This document shows, piece by piece, positions 9,982 to 18,917 of a stretch of 64,000 nucleotides of DNA. Positions within the stretch are counted from its first letter, which is position 1. Every line of letters begins with the position of its first letter. The stretch covers positions 1-64,000 of the forward strand of contig NZ_AULO01000009.1 in NCBI RefSeq assembly GCF_000422325.1. Direction: 5' to 3'. The notes under the pieces are model-generated. The model worked only from the letters and a program-made list of their open reading frames with translations. It was not told the DNA's origin and searched no databases. The position numbers and the translations under genes were made by a program. This DNA comes from Marinospirillum minutulum DSM 6287. Lineage in GTDB: Bacteria; Pseudomonadota; Gammaproteobacteria; Pseudomonadales; Halomonadaceae.

Positions 9982-10287
9982 TTAGGCTAAAACATCTAGC
10001 CCTTTTTTTGCTACAAGATTAAGTAGTTTAAGTGAAGGCCCATTAGGTTTTTTTGTACCTTGCTCCCACTTTTGAACGGTAGAAATACTCGTGTTTAAGT
10101 AGGCTGCAAACACACCTTGGCTTACTTTAATGTGTGTGCGGATACTTTTAATTTGTGATGCCGTATATTTCTCTACAGGAGGTAAGCAGAGAGCATCAAA
10201 CTCACGCAAGGTGGCTAAATCCATTACGCCAGCAGCATGTAAGTCTTCAGCACTAGAGTGAATGACATCTAAAATAGATTTATTCAT
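9982..10287 (-). CDS. Antitoxin of a HigBA-like type II system (XRE-family HTH)
   Basis: This 101-aa protein has a Cro/C1-type helix-turn-helix in its C-terminal half (VSQGVFAAYLNTSISTVQKWEQG). It is the second gene of a toxin-first pair and overlaps the toxin gene by 8 bp. In HigBA-like systems the antitoxin neutralises the toxin and represses the shared promoter. The palindrome at 10682-10696 is the likely operator. Confidence 0.85.
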   Translation of the reverse strand: MNKSILDVIHSSAEDLHAAGVMDLATLREFDALCLPPVEKYTASQIKSIRTHIKVSQGVFAAYLNTSISTVQKWEQGTKKPNGPSLKLLNLVAKKGLDVLA

Positions 10288-10654
10288 TTTTTGTTACCTC
10301 AATTAATGCACCCTGCAAAAGCACTTTAGTTAGCTCTTGGTCGCTGTAACTAAAATACTCTTTAGCTAGGTGTTTCAATGCTTTTAATTCATTGGTGTTA
10401 ATGTTGCTACGAGCCTTCTTAGAAAACCCATAAATAAAAAATGCGCTTTTACCAGTCTTGTAGGCTAAAAGTGTTCTAAATCCACCACTTTTTCCTTTTC
10501 CTGTTAACGCTATACGTTTTTTAAAAACATTGCTTCCTAAGTTTGCATCGACAAGGCCACGATTAATTTCATCAATAGCTATTAGTAATGAAGTATCACT
10601 TAAGCCTTCACTTGTTGCCCATTGATTGAACCAGCGGTTTTTAAATACTCTCAT
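10280..10654 (-). CDS. RelE-like toxin of a HigBA-like type II toxin-antitoxin pair
   Basis: This 124-aa basic protein matches the RelE toxin family that contains segments such as GKGKSGGFRTLLAYK and SAFFIYGFSKKARSNI. Members cleave mRNA at the ribosome. The toxin gene precedes the antitoxin gene, the HigB-HigA order rather than the RelBE order. ATG 10654 is preceded by AAGGGG at good spacing. The pair sits between the putA region and the V-ATPase operon and looks like an insertion between housekeeping units. Confidence 0.85.
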   Translation of the reverse strand: MRVFKNRWFNQWATSEGLSDTSLLIAIDEINRGLVDANLGSNVFKKRIALTGKGKSGGFRTLLAYKTGKSAFFIYGFSKKARSNINTNELKALKHLAKEYFSYSDQELTKVLLQGALIEVTKNE

Positions 10655-10677
10655 TCAGCAGCCCCTTAATGTGTTTT

Positions 10678-10705
10678 ATTGTAGCACTAAGTGCTATAAA
10701 AACAA
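10678..10705 (-). promoter_or_regulatory. Promoter with internal operator palindrome for the HigBA-like pair
   Basis: On the minus strand, TTGTTT (10705-10700) and TACAAT (10683-10678) form a -35/-10 pair with a 16-bp spacer. The perfect inverted repeat TAGCAC-TTA-GTGCTA (10682-10696) fills the spacer, so bound antitoxin would block RNA polymerase. This is the usual autoregulation of toxin-antitoxin operons. Operator function is inferred from geometry. Confidence 0.55.
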
Positions 10706-10734
10706 AAACCCCACGCAATTATTTGGGTGGGGGT
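10698..10734 (-). terminator. Rho-independent terminator of the V-ATPase operon
   Basis: Read on the minus strand, a GC-rich stem (ACCCCCAC pairing with GTGGGGT, 10727-10734 with 10708-10714) is followed by TTTTTGTTTTTA. It lies 27 bp past the last ATPase gene. Its T-tract doubles as the -35 region of the downstream toxin-antitoxin promoter. Confidence 0.75.
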
Positions 10735-10760
10735 CGCTAGTGTAAGTATTTAGTTAATTG

Positions 10761-12611
10761 CTAGTCCTGCTCTTCTTCTGCTTCGGCTACCTTAGGCAAG
10801 ACTAAGCCACTGAGCTGGTGGATTTCTTTCCAATAGCGTTGGTAGTCTGGACTGCCTTCAGCACTGTAGTTAAGGTTTTTGAAGGCGCTGGTTAGGCGAG
10901 TGAAATGCTCACGAATCGTGTCTTTTTCAGGCAGGGGTGGGTGTTCAAACAAGCAACGCTGTAAAAGTGCAAACATGGTTTGTTGGCGCTGCATCGAGGT
11001 TGAACCATCAACATCATCAAAAGCATCCTGCTGCAAATAGACTTGGTCTAAACATTGGGCACGGTTAAAGATTAAAAAGTCGCCCAAGGTGACACCTTCT
11101 TCACCGGTTACTTGCATCATCTGCTGCATTTCTTCACCTTGCAGCAGTAAGTTATGCATCTTTTTAACATTGTTTACCCAGTTTTCGCTTAGGTTTTCGC
11201 CATACCATTCTGAAAGCTGATCTAGGTAACGTGACCAAGAAATTAAAGGGTCAACGGCAGGATAAGCACGCTTATAAGCACGGTCGGCGCTTAAACCTAA
11301 GAAGGTTTTAACGGTACGCAGCGTAGATTGGGTAACGGGTTCTTCAAAGTTACCGCCCGCTGGAGAAACCGTGCCTATTAAAGTTAGGCTGCCTAGCTCA
11401 CCTTCGTTGTTGGCAATTAAACCAGCTCGCTCGTAAAGCGCACGAATAGACGAGTCTAGATAAGCTGGGAAGGCTTCTTCGCCTGGAATTTCTTCTAAGC
11501 GGCCTGAGGTTTCACGCATGGCTTGTGCCCAACGTGAGGTGGAATCAGCAATAACCAATACGTTGTAACCCATCTGGCGGTAGTATTCGCTTAAAGTGAT
11601 GCCTGTATAAATCGAGGCTTCACGGGCAGCAACTGGCATGGATGAGGTGTTACAAATAATGATGGTTCTGTCCATCAAGGTGCCACCTTTGGGGTCGGGC
11701 AGGGCAGGAAACTCGGTAATGGTTTCTACTACTTCACCGGCTCGCTCACCACAGGCAACAATAACCACTATATCTACATCAGAAAAGCGTGAAATTAAGT
11801 TTTGTAGAACGGTTTTACCCGCCCCAAAAGGCCCAGGAATACAGGCAGTACCACCTTTAGCAACAGGAAAGAAAGTGTCGATCAGACGAATTGAAGTCAG
11901 CATGGGTTCGTCTGGGTAACGCCGCTCACTGAAACGCTGAGCTAAGAGTGGCTGAGAAACAGGAATGCGCACTGGCCACTTTTGCTGCATAGTCATTTCT
12001 TTTTCATCACCATGGCGGTCACGAAAGCGTGCTACGGCAGTATCTACAGTAAAAGTACCTTCTTGAATCCAAGTGATTTCTACTTCACCCACCTGAGCAA
12101 AAGGCACCATGATTTTGTGCTTAAAACGGCCTTCTTGAACCTGGCCTATGGGGTCACCGGCTTTTAAACGTGCGCCCACTTTAACACTGGGCTGAAAAGC
12201 CCATTGCTTTTGAGTGTCTATGCCTTCGACTTGCAAACCTCGTGGCAAGAAAAAACCGTGCTGGGTCGCAATTTGTTCTAAGGGGCTTTGCAGGCCATCA
12301 TAAACTTCACCCAGCAAGCCTGGACCCAGCGTAACGGAAAGCATTTGGCCTGATTGGCGAACAGGGTCACCTATCGCCACACCACGGGTGTTTTCAAAAA
12401 CCTGTACATCGGCTTCGCCATGACGAACACGCAATACTTCGGCTTGCAAAAATTCTTGGCGACCATCGTCGGGCGTACGTGTTGGGCAAATATAAACAAC
12501 TTCGTTTTTAACCAGTGGGAAAAGCTTCCCTCTTTCATCTGCTTCAAGTCGAATAGTAACGATATCGTCACGTACACCAGCAACTCGGGCAGTAATCTGT
12601 GCATCCTTCAT
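10761..12611 (-). CDS. ntpA: V/A-type ATP synthase subunit A (catalytic)
   Basis: This 616-aa protein is the catalytic, nucleotide-hydrolysing subunit of the V1/A1 head. The Walker A motif [11 protein letters not shown] is near residue 255. The large non-homologous insert typical of V-type A subunits lies at about 110-200, and the [12 protein letters not shown] segment is near 355. The chlamydia/spirochete form is the closest match by its operon partners. The gene starts on the last base of the DUF2764 gene stop, so translation is coupled. It is the last gene of the operon here, whereas in Chlamydia and spirochetes A precedes B directly. Confidence 0.94.
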   Translation of the reverse strand: MKDAQITARVAGVRDDIVTIRLEADERGKLFPLVKNEVVYICPTRTPDDGRQEFLQAEVLRVRHGEADVQVFENTRGVAIGDPVRQSGQMLSVTLGPGLLGEVYDGLQSPLEQIATQHGFFLPRGLQVEGIDTQKQWAFQPSVKVGARLKAGDPIGQVQEGRFKHKIMVPFAQVGEVEITWIQEGTFTVDTAVARFRDRHGDEKEMTMQQKWPVRIPVSQPLLAQRFSERRYPDEPMLTSIRLIDTFFPVAKGGTACIPGPFGAGKTVLQNLISRFSDVDIVVIVACGERAGEVVETITEFPALPDPKGGTLMDRTIIICNTSSMPVAAREASIYTGITLSEYYRQMGYNVLVIADSTSRWAQAMRETSGRLEEIPGEEAFPAYLDSSIRALYERAGLIANNEGELGSLTLIGTVSPAGGNFEEPVTQSTLRTVKTFLGLSADRAYKRAYPAVDPLISWSRYLDQLSEWYGENLSENWVNNVKKMHNLLLQGEEMQQMMQVTGEEGVTLGDFLIFNRAQCLDQVYLQQDAFDDVDGSTSMQRQQTMFALLQRCLFEHPPLPEKDTIREHFTRLTSAFKNLNYSAEGSPDYQRYWKEIHQLSGLVLPKVAEAEEEQD

Positions 12612-13306
12612 TAGGAAAGTTCCTCAAAGGCTGATTCCAAGTGTTTTGTGATGGCTGAAGTTCCCAGCAGTTGTTCACTCATGCGCTTAAAGGTATCTAG
12701 CGCGAGAGAAGCATCACTTTTAATGTGCTGTTCTGCTAAACCCCAGCGTAATACAAAGCAAATTACGCTTTCTAGGGTGAACTGAAAGCTGCGTTCAACA
12801 AATAACAGGTCCTTCCAGAGTAGATTAGTAAGCTGATATTCAAGCTCGCCCGAATGCCCTTTGTTTAGCAAGGGTTGTAACTTGCTTAAAAAAGGCAGAG
12901 CAGTGTCTAAACCAAATAAAGGGTCGTGCCAATTACGGCGAATGAGTCCTGTCCAGCGTCCATAACCATAAAAGCTTTCTGGGCTATGCCCTTCACGGCG
13001 ATAGCGTAATGCCGCTAATAAGGTTTGCCATTCAAGGCGTAAACTAATGCGTTCACGAATAGGTTGGGAGGTTATTTTTTCTAGCTGGCGCTGCCAATTA
13101 AGCACTAGCGGTTTGTCGGGCAGGTTTTCTAGTGATGCTTCACTCTGGTGGTAAAGTTTTTCAGCTAACTGCAACTGTAACAAGTCCTCATCGCTGAGCA
13201 TTGTTAAGCGTCTATCTAATGCAATTCTTGAGATAGGCAGTTGCTTGCACTTGGCCAAAGCAGGGAGGTTTGGCAAGGCAGTTACCAGAGTATAATAGCG
13301 AGTCAC
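12611..13306 (-). CDS. DUF2764-family V-ATPase accessory protein
   Basis: This 231-aa protein begins TRYYTLVTALPNLP, the signature opening of the DUF2764 proteins found only in chlamydia/spirochete-type V-ATPase operons, between the E and A genes. No catalytic motif is visible. It occupies the position where other V-ATPases encode the C subunit and may act as a stalk component, but this is not established. It overlaps both neighbours at start/stop codons. Confidence 0.75.
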   Translation of the reverse strand: MTRYYTLVTALPNLPALAKCKQLPISRIALDRRLTMLSDEDLLQLQLAEKLYHQSEASLENLPDKPLVLNWQRQLEKITSQPIRERISLRLEWQTLLAALRYRREGHSPESFYGYGRWTGLIRRNWHDPLFGLDTALPFLSKLQPLLNKGHSGELEYQLTNLLWKDLLFVERSFQFTLESVICFVLRWGLAEQHIKSDASLALDTFKRMSEQLLGTSAITKHLESAFEELS

Positions 13307-13989
13307 TAGCGAATAACTCCTTCGAGCAGCGCCCTAAAACGGGGTTGCAAGTGAAGTAGTAAAAGCTGTGCTATCGCCTTGTCGGTTAGATCAACTTCCA
13401 CTTCTTTATCTAGCAAACGAACACGAATACCTTCACCTTGATGGCTGTTAAAACTTACGCCTTCACGTAGCAAGTCGGCAGAAAGTGATTGTACAAATTG
13501 GCTTAAACGGCCTTCTTTGTATTCACTGGCATTGCGGCGTAGCTCATCTAAACCAATAAATTGAGCTGGTAAGAGAACTTCTACTTGGTCTGCGGCATTA
13601 ATTTCAGACTGATCTCTAACGCGACCGACTAGCTCTAGAATCATGCGCTGCATAAACTCTTGGCTGTCCATCTGTTGTTTAATGAGACGCTCAACTTGAT
13701 CGGTAAAACTACGGGCTAGGCTTTCTTTCACATCAAGTAGTAAATCACGAGCGGCCATTTTTAGGGCATCTTCACCGGCTTGACGGCGCTGAGCTGCTTC
13801 TCGTTCTGCTTTAGCTTTTAGCTGATTGGCTTCATCCTGTGCTTGTTTAAGCAGCAACTTAGCTTCTGCCTGAGCATCTTTTAAAATTTGTGCAGCTTTA
13901 TCACGACCCTTCTGCACACCCTGATCTTTAAGCTGATCAATTAAAGCTTCAATACCTGACGAGGCGCGGTTCTTCTGCAATTCAGTCAT
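13306..13989 (-). CDS. ntpE: V/A-type ATP synthase subunit E (peripheral stalk)
   Basis: This 227-aa protein has a long charged N-terminal helix (about residues 20-110, rich in Ala, Glu, Lys and Gln, predicted coiled coil) followed by a globular C-terminal domain. This is the architecture of the E stator subunit that ties the head to subunit I. No separate G or F subunit gene is visible in the operon. Confidence 0.85.
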   Translation of the reverse strand: MTELQKNRASSGIEALIDQLKDQGVQKGRDKAAQILKDAQAEAKLLLKQAQDEANQLKAKAEREAAQRRQAGEDALKMAARDLLLDVKESLARSFTDQVERLIKQQMDSQEFMQRMILELVGRVRDQSEINAADQVEVLLPAQFIGLDELRRNASEYKEGRLSQFVQSLSADLLREGVSFNSHQGEGIRVRLLDKEVEVDLTDKAIAQLLLLHLQPRFRALLEGVIR

Positions 13990-13998
13990 TTTCAGCTC

Positions 13999-14445
13999 CT
14001 AGGCAGGTACACCAGCACTGATTACCAGAGCAAAAATAAAAGCGAAAACAGCAAAGCCTTCAACAATAGCGGCTGGCGCTAAGGACATGCCAAAAATTTC
14101 TGGACGAATTTTTGACACATTAATGGAAGAAGCACAGCTGCGACCCTGATAAATAGCACTGAACATTAGCGCCAAACCACAAAGCAAGCCTATCGCTGCA
14201 AGGCCAGGGGCGTTGTCTAAAGTAAGCTCACGATTAAGCGCAAACATAACCACTATGCCGTAAATAGACTGAGAAGAAGGCATCGCAGAGATACCTATAT
14301 AGCGGCCATGGCCGGTTTCAGTTTCTAACAGTGCGCCTGCCGCAGCCTGACCAGCCAAAGAACAGCCAATCATGCTACCTATAGCGCCCAGTGCCATAGG
14401 GCCATAAAGCCCAGCCCAACCAAGGGCGAGTATTAGGTTATCCAA
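13999..14445 (-). CDS. ntpK: V/A-type ATP synthase subunit K (rotor ring), probably Na+-binding
   Basis: This 148-aa protein has four transmembrane helices forming two fused hairpins, as in NtpK of Enterococcus hirae. The ion carboxylate is Glu129 in the last helix (IVEGFAVFAF). The first hairpin lacks a carboxylate. Residues matching the E. hirae Na+ ligands are present at conserved spacing: M55/S58/Q59 in AMPSSQSIYG (for L61/T64/Q65), Q100 in IYQGR (for Q110) and E129 (for E139). Na+ coupling is therefore likely but not proven. The gene overlaps ntpI by 13 bp. Confidence 0.9.
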   Translation of the reverse strand: MDNLILALGWAGLYGPMALGAIGSMIGCSLAGQAAAGALLETETGHGRYIGISAMPSSQSIYGIVVMFALNRELTLDNAPGLAAIGLLCGLALMFSAIYQGRSCASSINVSKIRPEIFGMSLAPAAIVEGFAVFAFIFALVISAGVPA

Positions 14446-16214
14446 GGTGTTACCTCCCGTTTTGCAAAAGGCTGGAAGGGGTAACCTTCATCAGCCAAAC
14501 TCCAGTTATAAAACTCAATAAGGTTCAAGCGCAGGCCATGTATGACTCCGCTAACCACGGTTAAAACAAAGTTCAGTAAATGGCCTATTAATAGAATAAG
14601 CATTTGTAGTAGTAAACCTATGCCTGGTAGGGCAGCACCAACATCAGCAGCGAGTTGGTTAAATGTAATGGCAAGTGAGGCGCTAGCTAAGCCTAGGGCA
14701 AATAAACGTAGGTAGCTAAGCACATCACCAAAAATTTTAGTTAGGTTGGTTAAAGCCAGTAAACCAGAGACAAGGGTTGCTAGGCTGAAGCTGGTTTTTT
14801 CGCCAGAAAAAAGCAGTACCATTACCAGCCCAACACCAAATACCACCCAATGCAGCTGGGTAAAGCCAAATATCCAACCAAATAATGTGGCTAGAACAGC
14901 CGTTGCCCAGCCGATTGAAGACAGGGCTTGCGTTGACTTGCGCCTAACCCAAGCCATCATTAGATTGCCAAGAATTAAATGCGCGGCGCCAATACATATA
15001 GACAGTAGCATCATGGAATCGAAGTCATTCACATCAAGTATTTTTAGCGAGCCAAGGAAGGGCAGCGGCGCAGAAGCACCAAAATACCCACCGACCAGCA
15101 CACCCCAAACAAAGCCAGCACCGGCAAGTGCAGCTCCCATAGCGCGCAGGCGGCGATGGGTTTCTGTGTGGCTCATGGCTTTCCAGTAGTAGGCAATAAT
15201 GGCACCTAAAACCAGCGAGTAGCCTGCATCGGACATGATGATGGCAAAGAAGCTAACAAAAGAGAAAAACACCACGCGGGAAGGGTCCCAGCTACGATAG
15301 CCTGGTGTTTGGAAGAAACTCACCACTTCTTGCCCGCCACCCACCCGTTCAGAGTTATCTAAAAAGGTAGGTGGTAATTCAGTTTCTTCAGGGTCTTCGC
15401 TTAATAAGACTAAACCCTGTTGTTCTGCAAAAAGTTGTAGCTGGTCTAAATCACGTTCAGCTATCCAGCCTTGCAGGGCAAAGACTTCATCAAAGTCTAA
15501 GGATTGGTTAGCGACTTCGGTTAATAATGAAGCATCAGCAGTGCTAGCAATACTACGCTGTAATAGATAAATCCAACGGGTTAAGGCTTCGCGCTGCGCT
15601 TCGGTTGCTTCTAAAGCAATTTCGGTTTCTTCTAGTTTTTCACGTAATTGACTAAGAGGAATATAGCCTGTGTGAGTACGTGCTACTGGCATTAAATTAG
15701 CGGCAGGTTCTTCTGGTGAAATAACCACTAGATAGCTATTACGGTTACCTTGGTGAACCACTGTCCAAGGTAGGCTGGTGGTTGCCACTTCTTTCATTTT
15801 AAAGTTGGGAACTAGATAAAACCAAAAACGCTGATGGTTTAAATCATTTAAATCGGGTAGCGAAAACTCGCCCCAAGGTTCTAAATCTTTTATACGTTTT
15901 TCTAAGAAATCACGCTCTTCCGTGAGCGAAAGACGCTCTGAGTGGTTTTTATCAACGGCATGAACCACTTCTTTTAGATTAAACTTGTTTTCACGGGTAA
16001 CTTGGCGGCGCTTGTTAGGACAACTAAGCAGGTATTGCAAAGAGCGCTTTAAAAGCTCTGGATTAATTTCTTCATCTTCTTCTACTTTGTGGGTGCTGAC
16101 TTCTTGTAGAGGAATAATATGCATTAAACCTAGCTTTTGTAACTTGTCTAGGGTGTGCATTTTGTTTTCTGTTAAGCCAATTAACGAGGCTTTTTTAAGT
16201 TGCAGAATACTCAT
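14433..16214 (-). CDS. ntpI: V/A-type ATP synthase subunit I (membrane stator)
   Basis: This 593-aa protein has a soluble N-terminal half (about 1-310, with coiled-coil segments) that would contact the peripheral stalks. Its C-terminal half has seven or eight transmembrane helices and provides the ion half-channels beside the K ring. The family segment SYLRLFALGLASASLAITFN carries the functionally essential Arg near residue 505. It overlaps ntpD by 4 bp and ntpK by 13 bp, so the operon is tightly coupled. Confidence 0.92.
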   Translation of the reverse strand: MSILQLKKASLIGLTENKMHTLDKLQKLGLMHIIPLQEVSTHKVEEDEEINPELLKRSLQYLLSCPNKRRQVTRENKFNLKEVVHAVDKNHSERLSLTEERDFLEKRIKDLEPWGEFSLPDLNDLNHQRFWFYLVPNFKMKEVATTSLPWTVVHQGNRNSYLVVISPEEPAANLMPVARTHTGYIPLSQLREKLEETEIALEATEAQREALTRWIYLLQRSIASTADASLLTEVANQSLDFDEVFALQGWIAERDLDQLQLFAEQQGLVLLSEDPEETELPPTFLDNSERVGGGQEVVSFFQTPGYRSWDPSRVVFFSFVSFFAIIMSDAGYSLVLGAIIAYYWKAMSHTETHRRLRAMGAALAGAGFVWGVLVGGYFGASAPLPFLGSLKILDVNDFDSMMLLSICIGAAHLILGNLMMAWVRRKSTQALSSIGWATAVLATLFGWIFGFTQLHWVVFGVGLVMVLLFSGEKTSFSLATLVSGLLALTNLTKIFGDVLSYLRLFALGLASASLAITFNQLAADVGAALPGIGLLLQMLILLIGHLLNFVLTVVSGVIHGLRLNLIEFYNWSLADEGYPFQPFAKREVTPWIT

Positions 16215-16816
16215 GCCTGTTCTGCCTTAAGTCGTTTGTTTTTAGCTATTTTAGAAGTAACTACAGCTGCCCGCTCATTGTCGGAAAGCACAATACGAAT
16301 TTTACGAATATTCTTTTGTGCTTGAGGAATAAGCACTTTATCAAAGAGATTTAAGCGCTGAGTGGTTTTTTGCACACCCTTATTGAGTAATTCTAAGCGC
16401 TTATTCAATATTTTTTGTTGCAGTTCTATTTCTGTTGCTTTAATTAACAAGCGGGCTAAATGATCCATCCAGTGATCAGTGGCTAAAAAAGAATAGGGTT
16501 TGATGGCAAGTTTTAAACTGGTGATTTCAGGTAGTAACAAGCCAACCAAGTTAACCTGCCCCACTTTAATTTCTTGCACATCAATCAGTTTATCAACCGC
16601 ACCAGGAAAGTTAGCCAGCATAGGTAGCTGTTCGCTTACTTCACGGTGCAGCGCTTCTAGCTCTTGGGTTCCTTCTAAGAGTGCTTGGCGTGCTTTGGCA
16701 CGCGCGGCTAAGAGTTGTTTGCGCTTTAAGTCTAGCGCAGGAACAAACTTTTTATAGGCCTTAACCTTACCCGTTTCTTTATTTAGCGTGCTTTTATTCA
16801 GTGCTACCTTTCTCAC
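16211..16816 (-). CDS. ntpD: V/A-type ATP synthase subunit D (central rotor shaft)
   Basis: This 201-aa, strongly basic and helical protein starts VALNKSTLNKE, close to the N-terminus common to V-type D subunits (LxPTRxxLxxLK-like). It contains long coiled-coil helices at both ends that form the shaft inside the A3B3 head. It follows ntpB after 14 bp. Confidence 0.88.
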   Translation of the reverse strand: MRKVALNKSTLNKETGKVKAYKKFVPALDLKRKQLLAARAKARQALLEGTQELEALHREVSEQLPMLANFPGAVDKLIDVQEIKVGQVNLVGLLLPEITSLKLAIKPYSFLATDHWMDHLARLLIKATEIELQQKILNKRLELLNKGVQKTTQRLNLFDKVLIPQAQKNIRKIRIVLSDNERAAVVTSKIAKNKRLKAEQA

Positions 16817-16830
16817 GGCTGCAACTCCTG

Positions 16831-18210
16831 TCAGGCGTTTTCAGTAGCGGTTTGTTTAGGGAAGTACTTATCAATTAAGTTTTGGCGCATTAGCAGTTCT
16901 TCTTCTTTGAAACATTCTGCAAGGGTTTGCCAACCTAGGTCTAAGGCTTCTTCAAGCGGCATACTAATGCTAATTTCCATAAAGCGTTCGTGGAAAAGTT
17001 CGCCAAACTTAAGCACTCGCTCATCGAATTCACTTAAGTCAAACGACATGGATTGCTTTTGCTGGGCATCTTGTGCGGCAGCATAAAAGCGAATTAGGGT
17101 GTTCATAATTTGGCTGTGGTCTTCACGGGTTACCTTACCAATAACGTGTTGTTTTAAGCGTGACAGCGAGCCGAAAGGATCAATAACGCCATTGTTTAGG
17201 TAAAACTGCCCTTCGGTAATATAACCCGTGTTATCGGGTACTGGGTGAGTCACATCATCGCCGGGCATGGTGGTTACCGAAAGAATCGTTACTGAACCTG
17301 CGCCTTTGTAGTCACAGGCTTTTTCATAGCGTCTTGCTAGCTGAGAATATAAGTCACCAATATAACCACGGTTAGAAGGGACGTGCTCCATAGAAATACC
17401 AACTTCTTTAAGCGCATCGGCATAGGCTGTCATATCAGTTAACAGTACCAATACACGCTTACCTTCATTAACGGCATAACGTTCAGCAACCGCCAGTGCC
17501 ATATCAGGAACTAGCAAGGCTTCTACCGTTGGGTCAGAACCCTGATGTACAAACATTACGGTACGTGCTGAAACACCTGAGTCTTCAAAGGTTTTGCGGA
17601 AGAAATGGTAGTCATCAAAAATAAGGCCTATACCGCCAAAAACAATGATATCAGCATCGGCTTGCGAACCAATGCGGGCTAATAGCTGGTTATATGGTTC
17701 ACCAGCAACAGAGAAAATGGGGATTTTTTGGCTTTCAACTAGGCAATTGAACACATCAATCATCGGCACATCGGTGCGAATCATGCGAGAAGCTAGAATA
17801 CGTCTGGCTGGATTAACGGTAGGGCCATCGATTTCTATTTTAGGTTCATCAGCTAAAGAAGGGCCGCCATCTATGGGGCTGCCTGTACCAGAAAAAGCAC
17901 GACCTAAAATATTGGGAGAAAAGGTAACTTCCATAGGGCGACCTAGAAAGCGCACAACAGAATGGGTAGAAAGGCCTTTAGTACCAGAGAAAACCTGTAA
18001 CGAAACCTCTTCACCTTTTAATAAAATAACCTGAGCGGTTCTGGGTAGTACATCTTGGTTATCTGTGCTGCCTTCAATTAATGCTAGGTCACCAAAGCTG
18101 ATTTGCGAAGAGCTAGCTTCAGAGGCGGGAACCTGTACCTTGACGATATCACCAATGATTTCAAGGATACGAGAATAACGAATTAACAACTGAGACACTT
18201 CCACCTCCAT
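16831..18210 (-). CDS. ntpB: V/A-type ATP synthase subunit B (non-catalytic head subunit)
   Basis: This 459-aa protein has the V-type B fold but no Walker A lysine motif (the position reads FSVAGEPYNQLLARI), as expected for the nucleotide-binding but non-catalytic subunit. The first gene of the operon, it is transcribed from the 187-bp gap shared with cytochrome c5. In Chlamydia and spirochetes, as I recall, the operon is E-DUF2764-A-B-D-I-K. Here it opens with B and ends with A. Confidence 0.93.
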   Translation of the reverse strand: MEVEVSQLLIRYSRILEIIGDIVKVQVPASEASSSQISFGDLALIEGSTDNQDVLPRTAQVILLKGEEVSLQVFSGTKGLSTHSVVRFLGRPMEVTFSPNILGRAFSGTGSPIDGGPSLADEPKIEIDGPTVNPARRILASRMIRTDVPMIDVFNCLVESQKIPIFSVAGEPYNQLLARIGSQADADIIVFGGIGLIFDDYHFFRKTFEDSGVSARTVMFVHQGSDPTVEALLVPDMALAVAERYAVNEGKRVLVLLTDMTAYADALKEVGISMEHVPSNRGYIGDLYSQLARRYEKACDYKGAGSVTILSVTTMPGDDVTHPVPDNTGYITEGQFYLNNGVIDPFGSLSRLKQHVIGKVTREDHSQIMNTLIRFYAAAQDAQQKQSMSFDLSEFDERVLKFGELFHERFMEISISMPLEEALDLGWQTLAECFKEEELLMRQNLIDKYFPKQTATENA

Positions 18211-18309
18211 GCAAAGCGGGAACGCTAAAACTGCCTTCTATTTAAGCAGCTTACATTTATTTCGCAAGATAATAATTCTTTATGCGACAAAAGATCATTA
18301 GATAGATGG

Positions 18310-18338
18310 TTACGCAGCTGTGCTTAGTTGGGTATAAT
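18310..18338 (+). promoter_or_regulatory. Sigma70-type promoter for the cytochrome c5 gene
   Basis: A perfect TATAAT at 18333-18338 is preceded at 17 bp by TTACGC (18310-18315), a weak -35. The predicted transcript starts near 18345, upstream of both possible start codons of the cytochrome gene. Confidence 0.5.
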
Positions 18339-18445
18339 CAGCCCACAAATTTTTAGCATTAAATTAAATACAACAGGCAACAGCAGGCTTAAGGGTTATG
18401 AATCTTATCCTAGTTGCCCAAAAAAACAGACTAGAGGTGGTGAGA

Positions 18446-18880
18446 GTGAAACATAACATTCAGGTTGCCCGTATTCTGGCTGCAGCAGCTGTTTTAGGTT
18501 TAGGCCTTTTAATTGCAGCGCAAGCCACGGCCAGTAACGTAAGTGCAGACGCTATTGCTGAACGCCTTAAGCCATCGGGTGAGCTTTGCTTGCAGGGTAT
18601 GGATTGTGGCGGTGTAGCTGCGCCTGTAGTGGTTGGCCCTAAATCTGCAGAAGATGTTTATAACGGTTTATGTATGTCTTGCCATGATACGGGTGCAGCT
18701 GGCGCTCCTAAGCGTGGCGATGCTGCAGCTTGGGCACCACGTATAGAGCAGGGAATAGCTACTTTGTATGATCACTCTATCAATGGTATTCGCGGTATGC
18801 CAGCTAAAGGTGGTAACCCTAAGCTGTCTGACGACGAAGTTAAATCAGCCGTAGATTACATAGTAGAAGCTAGCCGCTAA
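18446..18880 (+). CDS. Cytochrome c5-type monohaem protein
   Basis: The haem-binding motif CMSCH lies in the middle of the protein, with a distal Met in the GIRGMPAKGG segment, as in the cytochrome c5 family (periplasmic electron carrier to terminal oxidases). The GTG at 18446 is preferred because AGAGGTGG precedes it and it yields a compact signal peptide (KHNIQVARILAAAAVLGLG to the ATAS region). ATG 18398 gives a 160-aa version with an unusually long N-region and is the alternative. The gene is closed by a strong terminator. Confidence 0.85.
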   Translation: MKHNIQVARILAAAAVLGLGLLIAAQATASNVSADAIAERLKPSGELCLQGMDCGGVAAPVVVGPKSAEDVYNGLCMSCHDTGAAGAPKRGDAAAWAPRIEQGIATLYDHSINGIRGMPAKGGNPKLSDDEVKSAVDYIVEASR

Positions 18881-18883
18881 AAC

Positions 18884-18914
18884 AAAAAAGCCTGCATTAA
18901 TGCAGGCTTTTTTT
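18884..18914. terminator. Bidirectional rho-independent terminator between cytochrome c5 and rep
   Basis: The palindrome GCCTGCATTAATGCAGGC (18890-18907) is flanked by an A-tract on the left and a T-tract on the right. It therefore terminates both the cytochrome gene and the convergent rep gene. Confidence 0.9.
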
Positions 18915-18917
18915 ACA

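Noticed and set aside
18269-18290. A fifth WYL-type site upstream of the V-ATPase operon (TTGTCGC then TATTAT on the minus strand)
   Set aside because: Only one half-site is present, the GCGAC arm is missing and the spacing to TATTAT is nine, not ten. It is kept out of the regulon.
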